This document shows, piece by piece, positions 24,114-32,229 of a DNA stretch of 32,229 nt. The position numbers and the translations under genes were made by a program. This DNA is from an uncultured Planctomyces sp. (GTDB lineage Bacteria > Planctomycetota > Planctomycetia > Planctomycetales > Planctomycetaceae). Below the pieces are notes generated by a model. It had not been told where the DNA came from. It ran no database searches and worked only from the letters and a program-made list of their open reading frames with translations. The stretch spans positions 1 through 32,229 of the forward strand of contig CALDJX010000314.1 in NCBI GenBank assembly GCA_937899075.1, given 5' to 3'. Position 1 is the stretch's first letter. The number at the start of each line of letters is the position of its first letter.

Positions 24114-27100
24114 ATGACCGCTTCTCCCCGACAAAACTTTCGCCTCTTCACCGGGCTCGCGCTTGGCCTTGGCGTTCTCACGATCATTCTGACCGTTGCG
24201 CCGCACCCGGCAGGCGCCGACCAGTCTCCGCTCGAACGCGAAACCGCCGCAAAATCAAAATTCTTTGAAACGAAGATCCGACCGCTGCTGTCGGCTCGGT
24301 GCTTCAAGTGCCACGGCAAAGAAAAGCAAAACGGAGGACTGCGTGTCGACGCTCTCAGCACGTTGCTTAAAGGAGGCGAATCCGGCGCCGCACTGCTGCC
24401 TGGTAAGCCTCAGGAAAGTCTGCTGGTCGAAGCCATCCGTTGGGAATCCTTCGAGATGCCTCCCAGCGGCAAGTTACCGGCAGACGAAATCGCTCTGCTG
24501 ACAAAGTGGATCGCCGACGGAGCTTTCTGGCCAGCACACGACGCCGTTCTCCGAGACGACGCGCCAGCCACTCCGAAGATCACCGACGAAGATCGACAAT
24601 GGTGGGCATTTCAGCCACTCACCAATCCGGCCGTTCCTGTTGCCGACATTTCCGGCTGGTCGCGCAACGAAGTTGACCACTTCATCAGACGCAAACTCCA
24701 GGCAACCAAACTTTCGCCGGCTCCCGAAGCCGACCGTCGCACGTTGATCCGCCGAGTCTATGCCGACATGATCGGCCTGCCGCCGAGCAACGAAGACGTC
24801 GAAGCCTTTGTCAACGACGAGTCAACTGACGCCTGGCAGAAAGTCATCGACCGGCTGCTCGACAGTCCTCAGTACGGCGAACGCTGGGGGCGACACTGGC
24901 TCGACCTGGTTCGTTACTCAGAATCCGACGGCTACCGCGCGGACGGATATCGCCCGACCATGTGGCGGTATCGTGACTGGGTAATCCGATCGCTCAACGA
25001 CGACAAACCGTTCGATCAGTTTGTTAGAGAACAGATCGCTGGCGACGAACTCGATCCTCATAACCCGGACGCCGTTGTCGCCACCGCATACTGGCGACTC
25101 TACCTTTACGAGTACAACCAGCGCGACGTCCGCGGTCACTGGCGAGCGATCATCGACGAACTGACAGACATCACCGGCGAAGCCTTCCTCGGCATGAGTG
25201 TCGGCTGTGCAAAGTGCCACGACCACAAGTTCGATCCGATCCTTCGCAAAGACTACTTCCGGTTGCAGGCATTCTTTTCTTCGATCGAACCACGAGACGA
25301 CGTCCCGCTCGCGACGCTCGATCAGAAATCTGAGTTCGACAAACGGCAATCCGAATGGGAAGCGAAGACTCAGGAACTGAGAGACCAGATCGAAGCGATC
25401 AAGGCTCCGTACCTGGCGACACAGCGGAGGTCGGCGGTCGAAAAATTCCCGCCCGACGTTCGAGAAATCGCCGAACGGCCAGCCGAAGAATGGGGAACTC
25501 ACGAGCGGCAGATCATGAACCTGGTGCAACGCCAGATCGACTTCGAATATGACCGCATGAAATTGAAGGAAGAGGATCAGCATAAAGTCGACACACTCAC
25601 CGCAGAGCTGAAGAAGTTTGACGATTTAAAACCATCCCCCCTTCCCGTCTCACTCACCGTGACCGACGCCGGGCCGAAGGCAACGCCAACAGCCATCCCC
25701 GACGATCGTAAACAGCAGGACATCCTGCCCGGAATTCTGACCGTTCTTGATCCGGACCCTGCTGACATCGTCCGGCCTGAACTGGCTCCCGAATCGACCG
25801 GCCGACGAGCGGCACTCGCACGCTGGCTGACATCGCCCGAGAATCCGCTCTCCACGCGAGTCATCGTGAACCGAATCTGGCAGTACCATTTCAGCAAAGG
25901 CATCGTTGAAACGTCGAGCGACTTTGGACACTTGGGAGAACCGCCCAGCCATCCGGAACTGCTCGACTGGCTGACCACTTACTTCGTCGCGAACGATCAA
26001 AGTTTCAAAGCCCTGCACCGACTGATTCTCAATTCAGCGACGTACCGTCAATCGGCCGCTCATCCAGAAGCTGACAAAATCGCGTTGATCGATCCTCGAA
26101 ACCGGCTGCGCTGGCGATGGGATATTCGTCGGTTGGCAGCCGAGCAAATTCGCGACGCCGTCCTGTCCGCCTCAGGAGAACTCGATCAAAAAGCCGGCGG
26201 CCCGGCCGTTGCGGCATCGACGCCACGGCGAACGGTCTACACAAAAGTGATCCGCAACTCGCCCGACCCAATGCTCAAGACATTCGACGTCGCCGACGGA
26301 TTCAACAGCACGGCAGACCGCGACGTCACGACAACTCCCACTCAATCGCTGCTCATGATCAACGGCAAATGGATGCTCGATCGCGCCGGCGCTTTCGCAA
26401 AGCGAGTCGACACGTCACTCGCCAAAGATCGCAGTCCAGGATCGAACGTCAGCCAGGCAGCAGTTCAAACAGCATGGCAGTTCGCATTCGGCAGAACTCC
26501 GACCGATGCCGAACTCGACTCTGCCCTGCGCTATCTGGTCAGCCAGAGTCAGGAACCGACAGCCCTGCCGACGACCACCGAGACATTTGCCACGACGTCC
26601 AGCCTCGCCGCAAACATCAACGGCGAAAACACGGCGACAACGTTTAAGACCGAGAGCGCGAAGGGATTGCCCGACGAAGACTTCACCATCGAAGCGGTCA
26701 TCGAACTGCGTTCGCTTTACGCCGATGCGAATGTCCGCACGATCGTTTCACACTGGAACGGCGGCACCACTCATCGAGGTTGGAACTTCGGCGTCACCAG
26801 CACAAAGTCAGCGTACCAGCCACGAAACCTGATCCTGCAACTCGTCGGTGGTCGGCCGCGACGAGACGGCACCGACCAACCGACGTACGAAGTGATCGCG
26901 TCCAACCTTCGTCCCGAGTTAAACCGGCCGTACTACGTCGCCGTCACGGTCGACGTTGACGAGCCAAGCGGTTCGGGCGTTACGTTTTTCATGAAGGACC
27001 TGACGGCCTCGGAGGCGGCGTTGCAGACCGCGTCCGTCTCTCACAAAGTCCTCGGCGATTTCAGTTCAGATTTGAAACTGGTCATCGGCGACCGCGACGG

Positions 27101-27383
27101 AAGTCGTCGAAGTCGCTGGGACGGCCTGATCGATAACGTACGAGTCTCGCGCGACAGGCTCAAAGTTGACGAACTGTGGATCAACGACGGAGCTAGCCGT
27201 GAGCTGGCCGGATTCTGGGAATTCAACTCCCTGGAATCCCCCGGCCGAGACAAGTCGAGTGCAGAAAACCACTTGATCGCGGTGGTCGATGCGTCGCAGT
27301 CAGCCAGCGGCATCGATCTCAAAGCTCTCACCGATTTGTGCCACGTTCTGCTTAACTCAAACGAATTTCTCTACGTTGACTGA
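24114..27383 (+). CDS. Planctomycete cytochrome c / DUF1549 / DUF1553 (PSD1) protein with inserted LamG-like domain
   Basis: A 1089-residue exported protein: an N-terminal hydrophobic helix (about 11-30) ending near AGA; a planctomycete cytochrome c domain with heme site Cys63-x-x-Cys66-His67 and likely axial Met115 in EMPPSGK; DUF1549 (about 184-395), which contains a second CxxCH at 365-369 (CAKCHDHKFDP); a coiled linker; and DUF1553 (about 560-820). A LamG/concanavalin-like beta domain (about 844-1060, with DFTIEAVIELRSL and DGLIDNVRVSRDRL) is inserted before the last DUF1553 motif, LCHVLLNSNEFLYVD. Proteins of this family are abundant in planctomycetes and probably act in periplasmic redox breakdown of complex sugars, often with a DUF1501 partner, which is absent here. 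A perfect hairpin follows the stop. Family certain, substrate unknown. Confidence 0.93.
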   Translation: MTASPRQNFRLFTGLALGLGVLTIILTVAPHPAGADQSPLERETAAKSKFFETKIRPLLSARCFKCHGKEKQNGGLRVDALSTLLKGGESGAALLPGKPQESLLVEAIRWESFEMPPSGKLPADEIALLTKWIADGAFWPAHDAVLRDDAPATPKITDEDRQWWAFQPLTNPAVPVADISGWSRNEVDHFIRRKLQATKLSPAPEADRRTLIRRVYADMIGLPPSNEDVEAFVNDESTDAWQKVIDRLLDSPQYGERWGRHWLDLVRYSESDGYRADGYRPTMWRYRDWVIRSLNDDKPFDQFVREQIAGDELDPHNPDAVVATAYWRLYLYEYNQRDVRGHWRAIIDELTDITGEAFLGMSVGCAKCHDHKFDPILRKDYFRLQAFFSSIEPRDDVPLATLDQKSEFDKRQSEWEAKTQELRDQIEAIKAPYLATQRRSAVEKFPPDVREIAERPAEEWGTHERQIMNLVQRQIDFEYDRMKLKEEDQHKVDTLTAELKKFDDLKPSPLPVSLTVTDAGPKATPTAIPDDRKQQDILPGILTVLDPDPADIVRPELAPESTGRRAALARWLTSPENPLSTRVIVNRIWQYHFSKGIVETSSDFGHLGEPPSHPELLDWLTTYFVANDQSFKALHRLILNSATYRQSAAHPEADKIALIDPRNRLRWRWDIRRLAAEQIRDAVLSASGELDQKAGGPAVAASTPRRTVYTKVIRNSPDPMLKTFDVADGFNSTADRDVTTTPTQSLLMINGKWMLDRAGAFAKRVDTSLAKDRSPGSNVSQAAVQTAWQFAFGRTPTDAELDSALRYLVSQSQEPTALPTTTETFATTSSLAANINGENTATTFKTESAKGLPDEDFTIEAVIELRSLYADANVRTIVSHWNGGTTHRGWNFGVTSTKSAYQPRNLILQLVGGRPRRDGTDQPTYEVIASNLRPELNRPYYVAVTVDVDEPSGSGVTFFMKDLTASEAALQTASVSHKVLGDFSSDLKLVIGDRDGSRRSRWDGLIDNVRVSRDRLKVDELWINDGASRELAGFWEFNSLESPGRDKSSAENHLIAVVDASQSASGIDLKALTDLCHVLLNSNEFLYVD

Positions 27384-27851
27384 GACTACTTAGGAACGTG
27401 GAGGAAATAAGTTCCCGATACCAGCACGAAGCGCGAGCGAATACTCCAAATTCACTCGCTCGCGCTTCGTGCTGGTATGAAATTGGGAAGTTATTCTCGA
27501 CACGATCCTTAAACGGTCGGCACCGTTCGACGCTGTCCTGATCCAGTACCCGGTCATCGGCCTGGTCACGACGCAGGACACATCTACTGCCAGATCGCTA
27601 TTTGTGGACAAATCCAACGCCATTGCCACTCGAAAACAGAATTCCCCCAGTTGCACTTGAGGAATGATGACCGGGGAGTACGATCGGTCCACGGCAAGCC
27701 GGTTGTGCGAGTTTTACGGTTAGATTTGCCAGTTCCTGTTTCGCCCATTTTGGCAGTAGCAGGACGGATGATCCGGTCGAGCCCATCTTGCTCGCCACGC
27801 CTGGAAGATTGGGATGAATTCTGATTCTTAGATCGTGAAAGTGTCATAGTC
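27384..27851. other. Intergenic region with hairpin, before RTX gene
   Basis: Of these 468 bases, 27418-27478 is a perfect hairpin; the rest is unassigned. Open frames on the minus strand (for example 27390-27692) run through the hairpin and have no domain. The RTX gene promoter must lie here but I cannot choose one. Confidence 0.45.
27418..27478. repeat. Perfect 23-bp inverted repeat, planctomycete-type intergenic palindrome
   Basis: Arms 27418-27440 and 27456-27478 are perfectly complementary over 23 bases, with a 15-base loop. The arm contains CAGCACGAAGCGCGAGCGA, of a type I recall as scattered between genes in planctomycete genomes. It lies 35 bases after the PSD1 gene and may end its transcript, although no T-run follows. 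Confidence 0.8.
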
Positions 27852-30578
27852 ATGTCGCTGATTCGCGGGCCAAAGCGATTTCGATTCAGGATCGGACGGA
27901 ACCGGGACCGTCGTCGAAACACCACAAATCTCGATCACCGGCTTGAGCAGCTTGAAGTCCGCAGGCTGCTCGCCGCGACCCTCGATCACTCGACGGGTGT
28001 GCTTACGATTTCCGGAACGAACCGCGGCGATCAGGTCTTCGTCGAAATGGAATCGCCGACTCGCCTGACAGTCCGCCTGAATCGACAGCAGACTTCTTAT
28101 CTGGCGGATTCGGTAGCCTCGATAGTTTTCCATGGTAAAGGAGGACGCGACTACTTTGAGAACTCGACCAGCATCCCTCTCGTCGCCTTCGGCGGCCCTG
28201 GCCCGGACACTCTGATTGGTGGTTCCGGCGACGATTTCCTGACCGGACGTACGGGCAGCGACATGCTCCTGGGGAACGCAGGAAACGACACGCTGACCGG
28301 AGACGGCGGTCCCATTGATACACTCGACGGTGGTCCCGGCAATGACCAGCTATCCGGTGGCCGAGGTCGAGACAGCCTGATGGGGAACGATGGTCGAGAC
28401 ACCCTTAACGGCGGGCCTGGTGATGACTCGCTGGACGGCGGCAGCGAAGCCGACTCGCTGGACGGCTTCTCCGGCAACGATTCAATCTTGGGGGGCGACG
28501 GCAACGACACGCTCACCGGTGGCGGGGACCAGGACTGGCTCGACGGTGGAGCCGGTGACGATCTTGTACAAAGCGAGGTCGAATCCAGCATCCAGACAGT
28601 TCGTGTGACAACATTGTCGCCCGATGGTCCGGGTTCGTTATCGGATGCCCTTTCACAGGACAACCGCCACATCGTGTTCGACGTCGGAGGCGTCATCGAC
28701 CTGCGAACCGCGGCGATTGAACGTCCGAATCACGAACTTCAGATTTCCGTGTCCAATCTGACGATCGACGGAAGTTCGGCACCGTCACCGGGCATCACCA
28801 TCGTCGGTGGCCGAGTCCTGCTGCTGAACGCGTCCAACGTCACTATCAGGCACATCCGTGTTCGTTCAGGCGACGACGATCGTGGTAACCCGATTCGAGG
28901 ACAGCGTGACAGCATGTCGATCGTCGCCTCGGAAGACGTGCTGATTCAGAACGTTTCTCTTTCCTGGTCAGAAGATGAAATCGCTGACGTGTGGGATCAT
29001 TCGCGCAGAGTCACATTCGACAGTGTCATCTTCTCTGAACCGTTGGACTCAGCCAGTCACGCCCATGGGCTGCTGATCGGCAACGGTTCGACTGAAGTCA
29101 CCGTCAGAAACTCGCTGTTTACGAGCATGCGGAAGCGGGCACCTAAGTTTGGATTCGGCACAGCTCGCGACGGTTCGGCAAGTGGACTTGTGGTTAACAA
29201 CATTATCTACAATCCGCTCAGCCGAGCCATGATCATGGGCGACACTTCGAAGTCTGCGATTGTGGGCAACCTCGTTATTCCCGGTCCGGACACAGCCAGC
29301 CATATCGCGCTCGCAGAAGCACAGCCAGGAGTCGGCGCTGGCACCGAGATATTCCTGTCAGACAATTTCTTTCTGGATGCTCATCGAGTGATGTCTCCAA
29401 ACACCGGCCGAACGACACCGCTGTTTACGAGGCCCGCAACATTCGACAACCCGGAAGCCTACGACTGGAACGTCTCGTACAAGGCAGGTGTCGGTTCAAT
29501 TCGGGGAACAACGCCAGCCGGCGTGTATGATTCGGAAGTCTCATCAATTTCTGAACCCTGGATGGCGACGGCTCTGACTGCTGCCCCCGCCATGCCGGTT
29601 GAGCAGGTATTCGACTCGGTACTTGCTCAAGTAGGAGCAGTTCCATGGGCCCGCGACGCGCACGACCTGCGCGTCATTGACGGAGTCATCAATCGAACCG
29701 GACGAGTCATTGACACAACGGCCGACGTCGGTGGGATGCCCACCTACCGCTTCGTCCCGCGAGCCCCCGAGTCTGCTCGAACCGCCGTTCGAGTCGAAAA
29801 CGATTCACTGTTCGGAGGAGCGGGAAACGACACCATCCTTGGCGGCACGGGCGACGACCTGCTGTATGGAAATTCTGGCAACGACGTCATTCATGGTGGC
29901 AACGGAGATGATCAACTGCTGGGTCATTCCGGCAGCGACACGCTGATGGGTGAAGCCGGAGTTGATCGGTTAACCGGTGGAACCAGCATCGACCTCGTCG
30001 ACGGCGGCATCAATGATGACATCATCATCTGGAGTGTGGCCGACGGTAACGACAGCCCGGAGGGGAATCTTGGTAGCGATCAACTTCAGATTTCCGCAAC
30101 GAACAACGACGACATTATTCAGCTACGTGAGTTAAACGGAAAACTGCGAATTCAAGTCAATGCAGAAGCCGTCACACTCAACCGGTTCAACTCGGTTGTG
30201 ATCAACGCTCAATCCGGTAACGACACGATCACGACCGACGATCTGAGGGGTTTTGCCAGCGATTACCCAACTTACAATCCCAGCAATTTCTACTTCACGA
30301 TTCTCGGCGAAGACGGGCGTGACACGATTGACGCATCCGCCGCCACCGATCCCTATCTCGGATTTCTGCTGAATGGTGGCTCCGGAAACGACACGCTCCG
30401 TCTACCGGCCTCGCTGACTCCAGTGGTCGGCACGTCGATCGACACCAATTCTGCGTTCGGTGAAGCAGGCGACGACACAATAACGGGCGGCAACGCGATT
30501 GAAACACTCGACGGCGGCAGCGGCCACGACGTGCTTTTCGGCACGGTCGGAGTCGACTTCCTCGACGACATCGACTGA
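27852..30578 (+). CDS. RTX-repeat protein with central pectate-lyase-like domain
   Basis: A 908-residue extracellular protein. The basic N-terminus leads to LEQLEVRRLLAA (31-42), the planctomycete export motif, in place of a normal signal peptide. Residues about 112-240 are glycine-rich RTX nonapeptides (GGxGxDxLxG) that bind Ca2+ in a beta-roll. Residues about 247-630 form a beta-helix resembling polysaccharide lyase family 1: GSLSDALSQDNRHIVFDVGG, LTIDGSSAPSPGI, VTIRHIRVRSGDD, the Arg-rich SMRKRAPKFGF, and a closing WARDAHDLRVIDGVINRTGR with VGGMPTY. More RTX repeats follow (about 650-725 and 880-905). The lyase part probably cleaves pectin-like or other uronic-acid polymers; Ca2+ is needed by both parts. 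No type I secretion genes are nearby. RTX and export motif confident; catalytic activity inferred. Confidence 0.88.
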   Translation: MSLIRGPKRFRFRIGRNRDRRRNTTNLDHRLEQLEVRRLLAATLDHSTGVLTISGTNRGDQVFVEMESPTRLTVRLNRQQTSYLADSVASIVFHGKGGRDYFENSTSIPLVAFGGPGPDTLIGGSGDDFLTGRTGSDMLLGNAGNDTLTGDGGPIDTLDGGPGNDQLSGGRGRDSLMGNDGRDTLNGGPGDDSLDGGSEADSLDGFSGNDSILGGDGNDTLTGGGDQDWLDGGAGDDLVQSEVESSIQTVRVTTLSPDGPGSLSDALSQDNRHIVFDVGGVIDLRTAAIERPNHELQISVSNLTIDGSSAPSPGITIVGGRVLLLNASNVTIRHIRVRSGDDDRGNPIRGQRDSMSIVASEDVLIQNVSLSWSEDEIADVWDHSRRVTFDSVIFSEPLDSASHAHGLLIGNGSTEVTVRNSLFTSMRKRAPKFGFGTARDGSASGLVVNNIIYNPLSRAMIMGDTSKSAIVGNLVIPGPDTASHIALAEAQPGVGAGTEIFLSDNFFLDAHRVMSPNTGRTTPLFTRPATFDNPEAYDWNVSYKAGVGSIRGTTPAGVYDSEVSSISEPWMATALTAAPAMPVEQVFDSVLAQVGAVPWARDAHDLRVIDGVINRTGRVIDTTADVGGMPTYRFVPRAPESARTAVRVENDSLFGGAGNDTILGGTGDDLLYGNSGNDVIHGGNGDDQLLGHSGSDTLMGEAGVDRLTGGTSIDLVDGGINDDIIIWSVADGNDSPEGNLGSDQLQISATNNDDIIQLRELNGKLRIQVNAEAVTLNRFNSVVINAQSGNDTITTDDLRGFASDYPTYNPSNFYFTILGEDGRDTIDASAATDPYLGFLLNGGSGNDTLRLPASLTPVVGTSIDTNSAFGEAGDDTITGGNAIETLDGGSGHDVLFGTVGVDFLDDID

Positions 30579-30869
30579 TTCGACGTAGATGCCGATTCTT
30601 TCCTGGAATCAGCGCAGCATGAAGCGGCAGTCGGAAGGTTGGGTTGGGGCTGGGTTGGAGTTCGCGGCGTCTCGCAGAGTTCGCTCACACTGGTTGTTCG
30701 TAGCGGACACATTGAAATGCGAGCGTCAAAGATCTTTCCGAGTCTTCCTGATCGGAAGATTCGTTAAAAATTCATCCTGAATGGGCTCGAACGCCGAGAA
30801 TGAATCAAGACCGGCGAATCCGGTGCGCGCAGTCACGATGACGAAAATCATGAATGGACTCATTCTGCA
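30579..30869. other. Intergenic region before mechanosensitive-channel gene
   Basis: About 290 bases with no gene that I can support. Short frames on both strands lack starts, domains or plausible composition. Promoter elements for the next gene are expected but not distinct. Confidence 0.4.
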
Positions 30870-32229
30870 ATGCAGAAACACTTGAGAGAATACATCGACA
30901 CTCAGGTTGCGACTTCGGCTCTACGGTGGTGTGCCGTCGGACTGGTTATCCTCAGCCTGATCGCTCTTCCGGAGCCAACTCACGCGCAGTCAGTCAAGCA
31001 TGCCGTGTTGCTTCAGCCTGCGCCCTCGGCGGATCCGGTCACGGCAGAAGTCATTGAAACTCGCCGAAAAGAAGTGGCTGAATCAGCCGACCTCAGCGAC
31101 GAACTGAAGAAGAAGGCTGACGATCAACTGAAAGTCGCTGCTGAAGGCGTCAAGCGTATCGCCGAACTGGCCGCTACGGCCGCCCAGTTCAAGGCTGACA
31201 CGGACGGCGTTCAGCAACGCGTTGCTCAGTCACGGCAGCGGCTGACAACTTTGCAGACTCTCAAGCCTGAACTTCCGAAGCTGGCAACGTTGCCTGAGCT
31301 CGAGCAGGAACGATCTCTCCGGGATGTTCAGCTAACCGAACTGAAAAACTCGCTGGTGCAGATCGAGGCGGAGCCCGTCTCGCGTGCCAATCGCCGGAAA
31401 GAGATCCGAGCCCTGCTCTTGTCGGCAGCTCAGCGTGCAGCAGATATTGAGAAACAACTCGTCACCCCAGCCCCGGCTGATGAACAGCCGCTGGTCACTC
31501 AGGCTCGACTGACCGAACTCCGAGCGCGGCGTCTAATGATCGACGCGGAACAGCCTTCGCTGCAGAACGAGCTGGCCAAATACGACGCTGAAGACGCCGC
31601 CGACTTTGTCCGGCTTGAGCGGGATGTTCGGACTCAGGAAGTCGCACTGGTAGAAGCTGAGTTGAAGCTCGTCGACGAAAAAATTGCTGAACTGCGTGCA
31701 CGGGAAAACGCCGCGGCGCTCACGCGTGCCCGTGATGAAGCCATCGCTGCCGAACCACTGCTTCAGGCAGATGCGGATCTCAATAAACTACTTGCCGAAA
31801 AAGCCGTCGCGCTGGCAACTCCCATCGAGGAAACCCGCACGAAACTCGACGCCACAAAGCTTCGACTTGACGGTGTTCAGAAACAGTTCGCAGCCATCCA
31901 GCAGAAAGTTGAAAACATCGGTCTGACAGACGCCATCGGCGGACTGCTTCGAAGACAGCGAAGCGACCTGCCAAACCTTCTGAAACGTCAGGCGAATGTT
32001 CAGAACCGGCGCGAGCAAATCGAAGACGCCCAGTACGAACTTTTCGAAGCAGACGAACAGCGAGCGCATCTCGCGAATCGTGAACCATTCGTCCAAACAA
32101 TTCTCACGAATTCAGCATTCGGGATTTCAGGCCCCGAACGAAAAAAACTGGAAGAGGCCGCCCGAGACGTGTTTGACCGGCGAGCCGAATATCTCGATCA
32201 ATTGATCAGGAGCTCCAACACGTACCTCG
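30870..32229 (+). CDS. Mechanosensitive ion channel family protein, N-terminal part, 3' end outside window
   Basis: From the ATG at 30870 the frame stays open to the window edge (453 codons). The start has a signal peptide: a basic part, then WCAVGLVILSLIALP, with probable cleavage after AHA. The rest is a long periplasmic coiled-coil rich in Ala, Glu, Leu, Gln and Arg (ELKKKADDQLKVAAEGVKRI and many similar stretches), with no aromatic-rich core. This order is that of the MscS-porin-type N-terminal domain of large MscK/MscM-like channels, whose membrane and MscS domains would lie beyond the edge. Such channels open under membrane tension to release solutes in osmotic down-shock. The channel call depends on the unseen part; alternatives are another exported coiled-coil protein. 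No strong ribosome binding site. Confidence 0.65.
   Translation, partial: MQKHLREYIDTQVATSALRWCAVGLVILSLIALPEPTHAQSVKHAVLLQPAPSADPVTAEVIETRRKEVAESADLSDELKKKADDQLKVAAEGVKRIAELAATAAQFKADTDGVQQRVAQSRQRLTTLQTLKPELPKLATLPELEQERSLRDVQLTELKNSLVQIEAEPVSRANRRKEIRALLLSAAQRAADIEKQLVTPAPADEQPLVTQARLTELRARRLMIDAEQPSLQNELAKYDAEDAADFVRLERDVRTQEVALVEAELKLVDEKIAELRARENAAALTRARDEAIAAEPLLQADADLNKLLAEKAVALATPIEETRTKLDATKLRLDGVQKQFAAIQQKVENIGLTDAIGGLLRRQRSDLPNLLKRQANVQNRREQIEDAQYELFEADEQRAHLANREPFVQTILTNSAFGISGPERKKLEEAARDVFDRRAEYLDQLIRSSNTYL

Noticed and set aside
27390..27692. 100-codon minus-strand frame
   Set aside because: Runs through the palindrome at 27418-27478 and shows no domain.

Overview
The window looks like chromosomal DNA of a planctomycete, probably order Planctomycetales. 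The evidence is a protein with the planctomycete cytochrome c / DUF1549 / DUF1553 architecture, an extracellular RTX protein with an N-terminal LEQLEVRRLLAA-type planctomycete export motif, a DUF1080 protein, several long lineage-type proteins of unknown role, GC-rich coding sequence, and dispersed palindromes between genes. No tRNA, rRNA, CRISPR, transposase or phage gene was found, and both outermost genes are cut by the window edges.

Layout. 1-412 (-): DUF309 protein, 3' end outside. 413-1150: non-coding as far as can be seen, with one inverted repeat. 1151-2060 (+): a five-helix membrane protein and an 81-aa unknown. 2074-3776 (-): a zinc-ribbon/one-TM protein and a two-TM protein, touching at TGATG. 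3984-4634 (+): secreted unknown. 4660-4744: long palindrome. 4802-10908 (+): a DUF4175-like membrane protein overlapping by ATGA a 1455-aa alanine-rich coiled-coil protein. 11062-11703 (+): 5-formyltetrahydrofolate cyclo-ligase with a strong terminator and a REP-like pair behind it. 11844-16850 (-): DUF1080 protein, a thioredoxin-fold/prolyl-4-hydroxylase fusion, a second palindrome, methionyl-tRNA synthetase (metG) and purQ. 17032-21257 (-): a VWA/STN-like exported protein that appears to continue, after a frameshift in a run of nine A, into the next reading frame. 21606-22805 (-): L-2-hydroxyglutarate oxidase (lhgO). 22911-23066 (-): a small one-TM protein. 23252-23899 (+): NarL-type response regulator. 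24114-27383 (+): PSD1 cytochrome protein with an inserted LamG-like domain, followed by a perfect 23-bp hairpin. 27852-30578 (+): RTX - pectate-lyase-like - RTX protein. 30870-end (+): N-terminal part of a large mechanosensitive-channel-like protein.

How it fits together. Housekeeping genes for one-carbon metabolism, purine synthesis, translation and 2-hydroxyglutarate clearance are interleaved with envelope and exported proteins typical of planctomycetes. The strongest candidates for something new are the split VWA/STN protein at the A9 run, the LamG domain nested inside DUF1553, the redox-dead thioredoxin-fold/P4H fusion, the DUF4175-like/coiled-coil pair, and the AT-rich palindrome family shared by two intergenic regions. 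No complete, unmistakable new multi-gene system was seen.
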